IMG/VR virus record: IMGVR_UViG_3300025818_000034
Span: 1-43,986 of that record
Reading direction: 5' to 3' (one strand)
DNA length: 43,986 nucleotides
DNA from: a virus
Under the pieces are notes generated by a model. The model was given only the letters and a program-made list of their open reading frames with translations, was not told where the DNA came from and ran no database searches. Shown piece after piece: positions 35,633 through 43,934 of the stretch. Position 1 is the first letter of the stretch. Every line of letters begins with the position of its first letter. The translations under genes were made by a program, and so were the position numbers.

Positions 35633-35982
35633 TGGCAAGACGTATAATTCAGCACCCGTTCCGAAGAAAGGTAGTACCCTCATCATCAGCCAAACGAGCA
35701 GAAGATATATTAAAATTAATCAGACAAAGACAAGCCGAAGCTGATGCTAAAAACCCTAACATTTGGAAAGTATATCCTGCGGAACCTGAACCAGCCGGCC
35801 CTACTGCGGACGACTGGCAGAAATTTAAACGTGATTTTGTAGAAGAGTACGGTGGTGAGCAGGTCAAACCCACAGGAATGACTCACTCCGAATTCTTTGA
35901 CTACTTCAAGAACGGAACTCGAGAGTGTGACAGGAAATCTAAATTAGCAAAATTACTGGAAGACATTAGGAAAAAAAATTAA
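35632..35982 (+). CDS. Small basic unknown protein
   Basis: The 116-residue protein starts in a TAATG overlap with the previous gene. It has an Arg/Lys-rich N-terminus (MARRIIQHPFRRKVV), a helix LKLIRQRQAEADAKN, a Pro-rich linker and an acidic/aromatic C-terminal part with SEFFDYFKNG. No family was recognised. The basic N-terminus could bind nucleic acid. It is the last gene of the short early unit and converges on the glycosyltransferase at 36012. Confidence 0.6.
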   Translation: MARRIIQHPFRRKVVPSSSAKRAEDILKLIRQRQAEADAKNPNIWKVYPAEPEPAGPTADDWQKFKRDFVEEYGGEQVKPTGMTHSEFFDYFKNGTRECDRKSKLAKLLEDIRKKN

Positions 35983-36011
35983 AGTTAACAGTTTATTGTA
36001 TACTAGAAGAT

Positions 36012-36710
36012 CTATACAAATAATTTGTATTTTCCCCAATGATGAGGATGATTATCCATATGGGTAAAATGTACATATTTGATATCAGAATGAAATTCAT
36101 CACCTAGAAACATATAAGGATTGCCAGTTCTCTCAGTGTAGAGTCTATTAAGAGTGGGCAGTGTGTGTCGAGCAAAACGATCATTTCTAGCATCCATTCT
36201 ACAGAACCAAGCGTCGGGTAATTTTACAAGTTCCAGTCTTTCATTCACAGAGTCTTCTATAAAGTGTTGTTCTCCATTAACAGGACCACTGGTAAATCCT
36301 TCTTCTATGTATTTCTTTTGCCAGTGTTCTGGATTGCTCATAAATTTATCATAGATATAACGACAATCACGAGGATAATATTTGTAAAATCCACCGTTGA
36401 TAGAGAAACGTTTGGCTTCATCTCCTTTTAGATCTCTCCACCATCCTGGTGCGGCAAGGAATTGCCCAGGCTTTACGGGATATTCAAATATTTTTTTATA
36501 ATCATTTACTAGTAAAATATCAATGTCCATAACACAGACGGGCTCGTCCTGATCCAGCGTCATACCCAACATTTTGTTCCACTGCAATTTAATATTGTCT
36601 GCTACTGGTTCTCGAATCCAATGGAAATCATATTCAGGTAATTTAGATTCTAAATAGGTTTCATATTCTGGACCATATCTATCACCTATTCTAACTGCTA
36701 CGATTTTCAT
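36012..36710 (-). CDS. Glycosyltransferase (GT-A type, DxD), second copy
   Basis: The 232-residue protein has an N-terminal Rossmann-like start MKIVAVRIGDRYG, and VCVMDIDILLVND about residues 60-72. The latter is the DxD metal/sugar-nucleotide site of GT-A glycosyltransferases. Later INGGFYKYYPRDC and GEQHFIEDSV resemble GT8-like acceptors. The ATG at 36710 overlaps the stop of the upstream glycosyltransferase (ATGA), so an earlier TTG at 36719 is less likely. It is the last gene of the minus-strand cassette. The acceptor may be a phage glycan or host surface sugar, which is an inference. Confidence 0.7.
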   Translation of the reverse strand: MKIVAVRIGDRYGPEYETYLESKLPEYDFHWIREPVADNIKLQWNKMLGMTLDQDEPVCVMDIDILLVNDYKKIFEYPVKPGQFLAAPGWWRDLKGDEAKRFSINGGFYKYYPRDCRYIYDKFMSNPEHWQKKYIEEGFTSGPVNGEQHFIEDSVNERLELVKLPDAWFCRMDARNDRFARHTLPTLNRLYTERTGNPYMFLGDEFHSDIKYVHFTHMDNHPHHWGKYKLFV

Positions 36711-37390
36711 TGTACCCAATACTCCTTAATCCACGAATCAACTTCGTCCTGTTTAGGACCGTTGTTCAATATGCACACTTCGTAGTCTAATCGTAGTTTT
36801 TCAGGAGTGGTGTCTTTGCCATACTTTACTCCTTTCCAGTAAGAGTACGCGATACCTGTGGGCAATAGATCTATTTGTACAGGTTCGTGATAGAGATAAC
36901 GATCTATGCCTCGATATTTAAATAGGATCATATCTTTGTGCTGTTGAAAATAATCATAGATTTCATAGCCCTGTGTGCCTTCCCATTTCATAATGGATGA
37001 ATTATACTGTGTGGGATATTTTTCTTCTGGTGTTCTTGTTTTGTTAGGCAAAAGAAAACCTTCTTTCCATTGCGAATACAGTATGGACACTGTTCTTGTT
37101 TTGACAGAAAATAATCGTTCTAATGGATTTAAAATAACAACATCTAAATCAAAAAAGATATTTGTGCCTTTGTCAAACAGTTTAAACAGTTCTATTTTAG
37201 GCCAATAGCCAATGAGATCTGATTGTATAGGTACTGTTTTTATTTGCGGATACAGTCCTGTGGGATCGTCAGTATAACAATAGAAATCAAATGTTTGTCC
37301 ACAAGAATTCTTGTAAACCATAGCATACAGTTTATTCACAAAGTCTGGAGAATATTTTGTACCCCACTTAACACAAACTATATTGATCAT
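36707..37390 (-). CDS. Glycosyltransferase (GT-A type, DxD), first copy
   Basis: The 227-residue protein starts MINIVCVKWGTKY and contains TNIFFDLDVVILNPL about residue 80-95, a DxD site, plus an aromatic substrate region (YWPKIELFKLF). It is a paralogue-like partner of the next gene by layout, although the sequences differ clearly. Its ATG at 37390 overlaps the TGA of the upstream gene, so the longer frame from 37408 is not needed. It is coupled to both neighbours in the cassette. Confidence 0.7.
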   Translation of the reverse strand: MINIVCVKWGTKYSPDFVNKLYAMVYKNSCGQTFDFYCYTDDPTGLYPQIKTVPIQSDLIGYWPKIELFKLFDKGTNIFFDLDVVILNPLERLFSVKTRTVSILYSQWKEGFLLPNKTRTPEEKYPTQYNSSIMKWEGTQGYEIYDYFQQHKDMILFKYRGIDRYLYHEPVQIDLLPTGIAYSYWKGVKYGKDTTPEKLRLDYEVCILNNGPKQDEVDSWIKEYWVQ

Positions 37391-37956
37391 ACCGTGCTGT
37401 ACTCCCATTTAGGATGCTGTGCAAGTTGTTCTAAAAATTTTTCACTGTTTAAAAACCACACAGTCTGATCAGCACCTCTATAAAATACATTTTTTACTCT
37501 CTCTAATACTCCTTGTTTGGACAACAGTTTAGCCCATATGCCATTCACCTGTTTCATACTGGCTTCGTCTTTGTCTGACGAAGTAATATAACATTTACTA
37601 CCTTGTGGCAGTGTGTTTAATATTACAGGAATAAAAATTTGAGAACATACATTTTGATGATGTATAATACCATCTTTAGTTCTTATATGTTTAATTGGTA
37701 GCATATCACTTAACACACAGGTTCTTGCACAAACACGATAACTGTTTTCTCCCATGACATCATCGAAGCTATGAGCCACAGTGCTACCTACAGGCAAATG
37801 GTTGTAGAACAATATCCAAAGTTTGAAGTACGTATTGTTTTTAAATGTATCAATCAAACTCTTTTGAGAAGCATTGTTTATAAAACCTTTTTTAGAACAA
37901 GATTCATAAAACGTGGTCAGATCTATACTGTCATTATATTCTTGTATCTCATACAT
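37387..37956 (-). CDS. Acetyltransferase-like protein of the cassette
   Basis: The 189-residue protein has a GNAT-like layout: an N-terminal helix with TTFYESCSKKGFINN, then FKLWILFYNHLPVGSTVAHSF, in which the hydrophobic strand followed by a G (PVG) turn resembles the beta4-alpha3 acetyl-CoA area, and later KCYITSSDKDEASMKQVNG. No canonical Q/RxxGxG/A motif is present, so the assignment is tentative. The ATG at 37956 is used; a GTG at 37962 is in frame two codons earlier. It sits 26 bases after the PP-loop gene and overlaps the next by ATGA. It may modify the same substrate as the two glycosyltransferases. Confidence 0.4.
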   Translation of the reverse strand: MYEIQEYNDSIDLTTFYESCSKKGFINNASQKSLIDTFKNNTYFKLWILFYNHLPVGSTVAHSFDDVMGENSYRVCARTCVLSDMLPIKHIRTKDGIIHHQNVCSQIFIPVILNTLPQGSKCYITSSDKDEASMKQVNGIWAKLLSKQGVLERVKNVFYRGADQTVWFLNSEKFLEQLAQHPKWEYSTV

Positions 37957-37982
37957 AGACACTATTATATAACTTTTTGATT

Positions 37983-38780
37983 TTAATTAAAAGAATATTT
38001 TGTAAGATCAGTAACAGAACTGTTTCTAAATGCTCTTTTTCTTTTGACACACCCACTACAAATACCACAATTACCAACATCTACATCACAACTGCTAGTT
38101 TTGTATAGATAGGAAATAAAATTTGTGTCGTCATACAGATCTATAATTTCGTTGGGCATTAAATTTCTAAAAGGTCTCACGTTGGTATAAAAATCTTCAT
38201 TAATATGTTCAAATCCAATATACTTGCTCACACCAAATATTTTTCCATTATTTTCGATAACGTGTTGATATAGTTCCGGATACTTGTCTGCGTTTTTTTC
38301 TAATAATGGTTTTAATTTATCATCTGTTATTTTACCTTGAGACCAACCACACGTATTTAAAAATGTCATACTTTCTTCGTGTAATTTTGTGTGTCCAGAC
38401 AATACAAATTTAAGTTTACCTTGATATCGTTCTAATAATATTTTTTTAACTACAGCAGTCATTGATTGAGTCTTTTTGAATACTTCGTTGCCTATTTCTA
38501 ATGTATGTTTTCCTCCTAACTGCTCAACTCCTTTTTGGAATGTTGTTTTTAGAATGTTTAATTTGTCTTCATCTTTTTTGTACAATAAAAATTCGTCAAA
38601 TGCTATAAGAATAAACACCACACGATCTATACCATATAATTCTTTTGCAATAAGTGCCAATAATGTAGATTCAATACCACCTTGAAATAAGATACCTATT
38701 TTTTCATCTGCGGCGAGTTGAGGGAATTCAGCAGTTTCAAACACTGTTTTATTTTTGCCTAGCACATATTTGTTATTCAT
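37983..38780 (-). CDS. QueC/ExsB-like PP-loop ATPase
   Basis: The 265-residue protein has FQGGIESTLLALIAKELYG near residue 32, aligned with the PP-loop SGGxDS of ExsB/QueC-type ATPases, but with Gln and Glu at two usually conserved places. Near residues 237-250 it has C-x6-C-x2-C-x2-C (CDVDVGNCGICSGC), matching the QueC zinc site, followed by KRKRAF. This suggests adenylation chemistry such as 7-cyano-7-deazaguanine synthesis or a sugar/peptide amidotransferase. The altered PP-loop argues for a changed substrate. The start overlaps the radical SAM stop by 8 bases, so the two enzymes are produced together. Confidence 0.65.
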   Translation of the reverse strand: MNNKYVLGKNKTVFETAEFPQLAADEKIGILFQGGIESTLLALIAKELYGIDRVVFILIAFDEFLLYKKDEDKLNILKTTFQKGVEQLGGKHTLEIGNEVFKKTQSMTAVVKKILLERYQGKLKFVLSGHTKLHEESMTFLNTCGWSQGKITDDKLKPLLEKNADKYPELYQHVIENNGKIFGVSKYIGFEHINEDFYTNVRPFRNLMPNEIIDLYDDTNFISYLYKTSSCDVDVGNCGICSGCVKRKRAFRNSSVTDLTKYSFN

Positions 38781-39786
38781 TATCTATTTCCTCTTTATAA
38801 TGCCACAGTGTTTTCTGTGGAATTTTTACACCATTCGCTTCTATCACGTGAACTTGAGAACCTGTACAGCGTTGATGACAGATTGATTTGTCATTTTTGT
38901 ACATTGTTTCCAACCAATTTTGAAATACAGAGTCATTCAGTATTTCAAAGATATCACGTTGATGCAATGATATAGCATATTTATCGTGCGATATTAGCCA
39001 GTTGTTCTGTTTGTTAAATGATGATGCTGTCCAACAGCAGGGAAACAGTCTGCCCCAAGAATCCACATATATTTCTTTGCGTTGTTTGTGTAGGCATATC
39101 AGTTCGCCTTGATGTTGCATATGTTCAATATTGAATCTGTCTGCTGTGGGTGGATATATTTTTTTAATGTTATTGTTTTCGTCTTTGTACTGATAGGCTT
39201 TTTTAAAGTCTCTAAATCGTGCAGATATTTTTAGAACAAAATCTCTAAATCCCATCTCTTTTGCTAGAGCTTCTGCTTCTTCCACTTGATGCTCGTTGTG
39301 AAAGAATGGAATGTAGAACCATTTGGCATTGGCTCCGGTGTCTATGAAAGCACGAGCATTGTCTATTAGTTTACTCCATTTAACCCCAACTCTATAGATA
39401 TGATTGGTATCTTCCAACCCGTCGATGTGCCATTCCACAAATGAGTGTTGAGTCTTGTTGTATAATTTGCCCAGTTTGGTCCAAAACTCTGTGTTTCGTA
39501 CACCTCCATTGGTGCTCATAGTAATCTGGATGTTGGGATTGTGTTCAAGTATGTATTCGTGTACTGCTAATAGATCGTGAGCAATGGCAGGATCTCCATA
39601 GTTGCCACAGAACTTAATTTTCTTTAATTGTGCTACAAATGAAGGCGGAAAAAACTTAACAAAATTTGCGTAGGTAATTTCTGATTGATTATTGAGTATT
39701 ATTGGGTTATTTGTTCGAGAACACATTGGACATTTGGCATTACAACGGCTCGTAATTTCCACGTGTACTGAGTCTATTTGGTCCAT
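38773..39786 (-). CDS. Radical SAM enzyme with a SPASM-like C-terminal cysteine domain
   Basis: The 337-residue form starts MDQIDSVHVEITSRCNAKC, with the cluster motif C-x3-C-x2-C at residues 15-22. KFCGNYGDPAIAHDLL matches the GGEP-type strand after the motif, and STNGG is the later substrate/ligand turn. The C-terminal region has IYVDSWGRLFPCCW and CHQRC, a SPASM-like ligand set for auxiliary Fe-S clusters. This fits peptide- or metabolite-modifying radical SAM/SPASM enzymes. An earlier ATG at 39801 and the frame from 39885 fall inside the promoter, so the ATG at 39786 is chosen. First gene of the five-gene cassette. Confidence 0.8.
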   Translation of the reverse strand: MDQIDSVHVEITSRCNAKCPMCSRTNNPIILNNQSEITYANFVKFFPPSFVAQLKKIKFCGNYGDPAIAHDLLAVHEYILEHNPNIQITMSTNGGVRNTEFWTKLGKLYNKTQHSFVEWHIDGLEDTNHIYRVGVKWSKLIDNARAFIDTGANAKWFYIPFFHNEHQVEEAEALAKEMGFRDFVLKISARFRDFKKAYQYKDENNNIKKIYPPTADRFNIEHMQHQGELICLHKQRKEIYVDSWGRLFPCCWTASSFNKQNNWLISHDKYAISLHQRDIFEILNDSVFQNWLETMYKNDKSICHQRCTGSQVHVIEANGVKIPQKTLWHYKEEIDNE

Positions 39787-39792
39787 TATGTT

Positions 39793-39821
39793 ATTATACA
39801 TAGGTATTGCCCAAATATCAA
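39793..39821 (-). promoter_or_regulatory. Strong sigma70-type promoter for the enzyme cassette
   Basis: Minus-strand TTGATA (39821-39816), 17-base spacer, TATAAT (39798-39793). Transcription would begin near the A of the ATG at 39786. Confidence 0.7.
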
Positions 39822-39863
39822 GCATATATGTAAAAACGCTTGAAAACGTTATTTGTCTCGCGA

Positions 39864-39871
39864 AATAAATA
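39864..39871 (+). promoter_or_regulatory. Late-promoter-like box abutting the fibre ATG
   Basis: AATAAATA followed by C, with 7 bases between the box and the ATG at 39879. It lies back to back with the cassette promoter. Confidence 0.55.
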
Positions 39872-39878
39872 CAAGCAT

Positions 39879-41366
39879 ATGGCATACATTGTTAACAAAA
39901 CAGACGGCAGTCAACTAGTCACAATAGCAGACGGAACAGTAGATAACACCACATCGCTGTATCTATTTGGTAAGAGTTATTCAGGCTACGGTGAATATTT
40001 AAACGAAGATTTAGTAAGATTATTAGAAAATTCAGCATCCACAGCGGCGCCAACAGCACCGTTAAGAGGAGAGCTATGGTTTGACACAAACAACAATCAA
40101 TTAAAAGTATACGATGGGTCAGTGTTTAAACCTACAGGAGGTGCAAAATCACAATCTGCAGAACCAACAGGAGCCAGTGCTGGCGACCTTTGGGTGGACA
40201 GTGATGATGAGCAATTATATTTTAGAACCACATCAAACACTTGGCAATTAGTAGGACCTCAATATACAAAATATCAACAACTTTCAGGATGGAAAGTAGA
40301 AACTATCAATGATAGTTTTGGAGTTAGTAAAGTAATCAGTTCAATGTATAACGGCAACACACGAGTTGCTATTTTAAGTTCAAGCTCATTTACTCCAGCA
40401 TCACCTCCAACAGGTTTTGCCACAATCTCTGCGGGTATTACTTTGAACAGCACATTAGGAGCATACTTCGAAGGAACTACAACCACAGCGGCCAATCTAA
40501 ATATTTCTAGCACATCAAATCCTTCTGCATCAATTATTGCAGGTGGAAATATCATGAGAAAAGATATTGCTCAAACAATTGCAGGTGTATTGACAGTGTC
40601 TACAGATTCTGGAATGAGAATTGGTGCGGCAAATGATTTACAATTATCTGTATCAGGTATTGATGCTACAATCGCTAATATAACTCAAGATGGAGATTTA
40701 AGTTTACAAGTTAATCGAGGTGGTTCAACAATTACTCCAATTAAAATTGACGCTTCCAATGCTCGAGTGGGTATCTTTACAAGTTCACCTACAGTGCCTT
40801 TAGAAGTTACAGGTAATGTTAAAATTGTAGGTAATTTAGAAATTACTGGAGAATACAATGCTTCATCTACAGTTATCAGTACATTTGATGATGCATTTAT
40901 TAAATTAAACAATGGTAACTCTGAAACAGATGCAGGTATTATTGTTGAAACATCAGATACTAATGATGCAAGATTATTTTATAATGTTGCAGGAAATTAT
41001 TGGTCAGCAGGAGAAAATGCAACATATTCGCAACTTATTAGATTAACAGATGCAGTTACAGATGGTCATTTATCTCCAGAAAAAGTATTAAAAACTACAG
41101 GTGCTGGAAATGTTACTGTTACAAGTTTAACATTAGGAGCAGTTGGAACAAATATATCTACCACAGATACTTCTAATCTTAATGTTCCTACAACAGGACA
41201 AGTAGCAGAATCTATCTCAAGATGGGGAGGCAGTTACGTCACAGTGGACGGAACGACAGGATCACCATTGGGTAATAGTATTGCTGGAAAACGATACGTA
41301 GAGACTGTAGCACCAACTAGTGGACAAGGAAGCAACGGGGATCTTTGGTTTGTAAGGGAGCCGTAA
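39879..41366 (+). CDS. Phage fibre protein, paralogue B
   Basis: The 495-residue protein starts MAYIVNKTDGSQLVTIADG, exactly the form of the third paralogue (MSYIINKTDGSKLITL). Hence the start at 39879, not an in-frame ATG at 39840. It then has YGEYLNEDLVRLLEN, LRGELWFDTNNNQLKVYDGS, and AGDLWVDSDDEQLYF. A long beta-repeat shaft (SGMRIGAANDLQLSV, VGIFTSSPTVPLEV) ends in GDLWFVREP. It likely makes a trimeric fibre together with the glycine-rich tip gene that follows three bases later. Confidence 0.8.
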   Translation: MAYIVNKTDGSQLVTIADGTVDNTTSLYLFGKSYSGYGEYLNEDLVRLLENSASTAAPTAPLRGELWFDTNNNQLKVYDGSVFKPTGGAKSQSAEPTGASAGDLWVDSDDEQLYFRTTSNTWQLVGPQYTKYQQLSGWKVETINDSFGVSKVISSMYNGNTRVAILSSSSFTPASPPTGFATISAGITLNSTLGAYFEGTTTTAANLNISSTSNPSASIIAGGNIMRKDIAQTIAGVLTVSTDSGMRIGAANDLQLSVSGIDATIANITQDGDLSLQVNRGGSTITPIKIDASNARVGIFTSSPTVPLEVTGNVKIVGNLEITGEYNASSTVISTFDDAFIKLNNGNSETDAGIIVETSDTNDARLFYNVAGNYWSAGENATYSQLIRLTDAVTDGHLSPEKVLKTTGAGNVTVTSLTLGAVGTNISTTDTSNLNVPTTGQVAESISRWGGSYVTVDGTTGSPLGNSIAGKRYVETVAPTSGQGSNGDLWFVREP

Positions 41367-41369
41367 GCC

Positions 41370-42905
41370 ATGCCCTATACAATAATTACATCATCGGCTA
41401 CTAATCCGTTAGATCCTTTAGAAATCATCGGAACTAATCATACTCATACATTTACATATGATGGATTAAAATGGGATGGAATAATTCCGGCCGGCGCTCA
41501 ATCTATGGAAATTTATCTATGGGGTGGCGGTGGTGGCGGTGGCGCTCAAGAAACCACTGGTTCAAACGGATACGGAGCCGCTGGACAATATGTCACTCAT
41601 TCATCAATAGATTTAACCACGCACATAGGAGAATCTATCACAATAGGTGTTGGTGGTGGTGGAGGCGGTGGCTCTAACGGTGGGGGAGTTGCAGGTGGAA
41701 CCAACGGTAGAAGTTTATCAGGATTTTCAGGTGGAAAAGGTGGTGCTTCAGGACCCAACGGATCTTCAGGATCTGGGGGTGGAGGAGGCGGAGCCACACT
41801 TATCAAAATAGGTTCAACAGTTATCGCAGTCGCTGGTGGAGGTGCCGGAGGTGCTGGAGGTGGAGCAGACAGTCAGGGTGGTTCAGGTATAAATTTAAAT
41901 GTGTCTACAACAGGTACACCAAGTACACTGGGAGAAAACGGTCAGTACCATAACGGAAACGGTGGTGGTGGTGGAGCCGGTGGTGGTGGAGCCGCAGGAG
42001 GTGTTGGAGGAGGCAGTAACGACAACGACACAGGAGGTAGTGCTGGCTATAGTGGTACTTCATTAATACCAGCTGGTGGAACATCTCTTATTGGTAGTGG
42101 AACAATACCTGCAGGATCTTATGGATCTGCGGCAGTAGGAGGAAATCAAGCAAACTCAGGAGCAAATGGTAAAGCAATTATAATTGTTCTTATGAGATCA
42201 GAAGCAAAAGTTAAAATTGATGGTGTATGGAAATCAATTACACAAATTAAATTTAAAAGAGACGGCATATGGAAAAATATTACAGCCGCTTATACAAAAA
42301 TAAACGGAGTATGGAAAGCTATATTCAATTCAGGATTAGAATTAGTATCAACATCAGCCGGTTTTGGTGATGCTACAGGAAATCCAGCAACAGGATCAAT
42401 AGGATCAGGCCCAGCCGCGGCAAGCGGTGGTGGTGGAGGTGGATGCTGTATCATCTGTACAAAATTGTATGAGTTAGGCTATCTGTCAGAAGACATTTAT
42501 AAAGCAGACGAAAAATTTGGACACTGGTTGAGAGCCAATGACCCAGATGCTTATTACGGTTATCTAAAATGGGCACGAGTGGTTGTAGATTGGATGTCAT
42601 CAGAAGGTCCTCAATGTATGTTCTGGATCAAAGATAAAAAATTACGAGGTGAACGACAAAAAGCAATGGCCACAAGATGGGCAGTTAGAATTGCCACACC
42701 ATGGGCACAGCATATGGCTTACAAAATGGGTGTATTAAAAGAAGACAGTCGAGCAGGACGTTGGATTATGAATATTGGTTTATGTGTGAGTAAACTGATT
42801 GGTAAATGTATCAAGCACACAGATAAACCTACAAAAAATTTAACTTTAGGCTATGCAATGTGGGGAATTTTTAGTATACTATACCTAATTGCAGGAGTGA
42901 AATAA
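41370..42905 (+). CDS. Glycine-rich fibre-tip adhesin with a helical C-terminal domain
   Basis: The 511-residue protein starts with a beta domain, then long glycine tracts (GGGGGGG, about residues 52-235) of the kind that form polyglycine-II bundles in phage adhesins such as S16 gp38. Next are repeats of the GVWKSI/GIWKNI/GVWKAI type near 285-315. A GGGGGGCC junction leads to a helical region with KLYELGYLSEDIY, DPDAYYGYLKWARVVVDWM and WAQHMAYKMG. The last 20 residues, YAMWGIFSILYLIAGV, look like a membrane segment. An extracellular receptor-binding role is expected; the helical-plus-membrane tail is unexplained. It lies 3 bases after the fibre gene. Confidence 0.75.
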   Translation: MPYTIITSSATNPLDPLEIIGTNHTHTFTYDGLKWDGIIPAGAQSMEIYLWGGGGGGGAQETTGSNGYGAAGQYVTHSSIDLTTHIGESITIGVGGGGGGGSNGGGVAGGTNGRSLSGFSGGKGGASGPNGSSGSGGGGGGATLIKIGSTVIAVAGGGAGGAGGGADSQGGSGINLNVSTTGTPSTLGENGQYHNGNGGGGGAGGGGAAGGVGGGSNDNDTGGSAGYSGTSLIPAGGTSLIGSGTIPAGSYGSAAVGGNQANSGANGKAIIIVLMRSEAKVKIDGVWKSITQIKFKRDGIWKNITAAYTKINGVWKAIFNSGLELVSTSAGFGDATGNPATGSIGSGPAAASGGGGGGCCIICTKLYELGYLSEDIYKADEKFGHWLRANDPDAYYGYLKWARVVVDWMSSEGPQCMFWIKDKKLRGERQKAMATRWAVRIATPWAQHMAYKMGVLKEDSRAGRWIMNIGLCVSKLIGKCIKHTDKPTKNLTLGYAMWGIFSILYLIAGVK

Positions 42906-42906
42906 T

Positions 42907-43728
42907 ATGGGAATAACAGTTGAAGAATATCTCGCTAAAAAAGAAGCCTGTGCAGATTGTCTTGCACATGGAGATGAAGATCATTGTGCTTCTACATTAT
43001 TAAGTAGAGAACAAAATTGTCTTTTCTACAATATTATTCTTGCATATCATTTGCCAGACAGAGATAAAACTCAAGCATTCACCCCAGATGAATTAACCAG
43101 CCCAGCAGTACAAAAAGAATTTGGTCTGTTAAAGTCTTTGAGAGATAAAATTAAAGAAGAAACTGTGGTTGAATATTATATAAGATCTGAACAGATTGTG
43201 GCTATGATTAAAGGTGTACATCAAAACGATAGAACAATCTGGGCTACTTACTATGAAAGATTTGTACCACCTATTTTAAATGATATTAAAAATGGTGATG
43301 ATGAAGATGCAGTGACAAAAATCTATTTAATGATAGAAGAATTAGAACAAACTGGTGGACGAGTTATTTGTACTTGGCTAACCAAACAAGGATTAATGTC
43401 TAAAACCGATCTAGATCTAGATCGTGTGTTTACGATAAAACATATTGATGCAGTCACTAGATTAGGTTATCTATATTGGGCAGTGCCAATGGTAGACTAT
43501 TTAGATAACATTTACAAAAGAAATTCATTATTAGATAGAGCAGTTATTAGAGCAGTAAGAATACTGGCTCAGGCTAGAGCTAACGAAGTAAAACACTGTT
43601 TAGGGAACCAAAAACGTGGGGACATATTAGGAAAATGTGTAAGATTTTTTGGTGAAGGCTTCTGTTATTTGTTGGGTTCTTTGTTAGAGAACACAGTGAG
43701 AAACAGTTTAAAAACAAAATTAAGATAA
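42907..43728 (+). CDS. Unknown protein with a cysteine-rich N-terminus
   Basis: This 273-residue protein starts one base after the adhesin stop, with GGAG as ribosome site. The N-terminus holds CADCLAHGDEDHCASTLLSREQNC, a Cys/His cluster (C-x2-C-x6-C-x10-C with two His) that may bind metal. The rest is mostly helical, with EYYIRSEQIVAMIKG, RVICTWLTKQGLM and a Leu-rich C-terminal helix GFCYLLGSLLENTV. It follows a fibre-tip gene that ends in a similar helical region, so the two may work as partners. No family recognised. Confidence 0.6.
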   Translation: MGITVEEYLAKKEACADCLAHGDEDHCASTLLSREQNCLFYNIILAYHLPDRDKTQAFTPDELTSPAVQKEFGLLKSLRDKIKEETVVEYYIRSEQIVAMIKGVHQNDRTIWATYYERFVPPILNDIKNGDDEDAVTKIYLMIEELEQTGGRVICTWLTKQGLMSKTDLDLDRVFTIKHIDAVTRLGYLYWAVPMVDYLDNIYKRNSLLDRAVIRAVRILAQARANEVKHCLGNQKRGDILGKCVRFFGEGFCYLLGSLLENTVRNSLKTKLR

Positions 43729-43749
43729 TTAATAAGGAGAGAACGCAAA

Positions 43750-43929
43750 ATGGCTATAACAAAACAACAAGTTGCAGACTACATTAATGCAAACTATCAA
43801 ACAGTTTTAACTCCTGCTGATATGATGAAAGTGGATCAAGCATTGACACCTGAGTTAGCAGAGATTTTAATTAAACTAGTTGGAGATGTTAGTTTTTTAG
43901 TTCACACAAGAGATAACGGAAGCAATTAA
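43750..43929 (+). CDS. Small unknown protein between fibre-linked genes
   Basis: The 59-residue frame begins with a strong Shine-Dalgarno (AAGGAGAG at about 43734-43741). The product starts MAITKQQVADYINANYQT and is a soluble helical protein with a hydrophobic core (LAEILIKLVGDVSFLVH). It is only 5 bases before the next gene and too short for identity. A fibre-assembly helper is possible by position. Confidence 0.6.
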   Translation: MAITKQQVADYINANYQTVLTPADMMKVDQALTPELAEILIKLVGDVSFLVHTRDNGSN

Positions 43930-43934
43930 AAGAT

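Noticed and set aside
35985-36030. Possible terminator between the convergent genes at 35982 and 36012
   Set aside because: ATACAA/TTGTAT gives a weak 6-bp stem with only a short T run, overlapping the glycosyltransferase stop; not strong enough to list.
37983-39786. Complete queuosine or deazaguanine DNA-modification pathway
   Set aside because: Only a QueC-like protein is seen. The radical SAM has a SPASM-like end, unlike QueE, and no QueD, FolE or transglycosylase is in the window.
39840-39878. Upstream in-frame start for the second fibre protein
   Set aside because: The paralogue at 43935 begins at the position equal to 39879, and the upstream stretch contains the late box.
41521-42010. 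GC-rich, repetitive GGT/GGA stretches that look like a repeat array
   Set aside because: They encode the polyglycine tracts of the adhesin and have no regular spacer structure.
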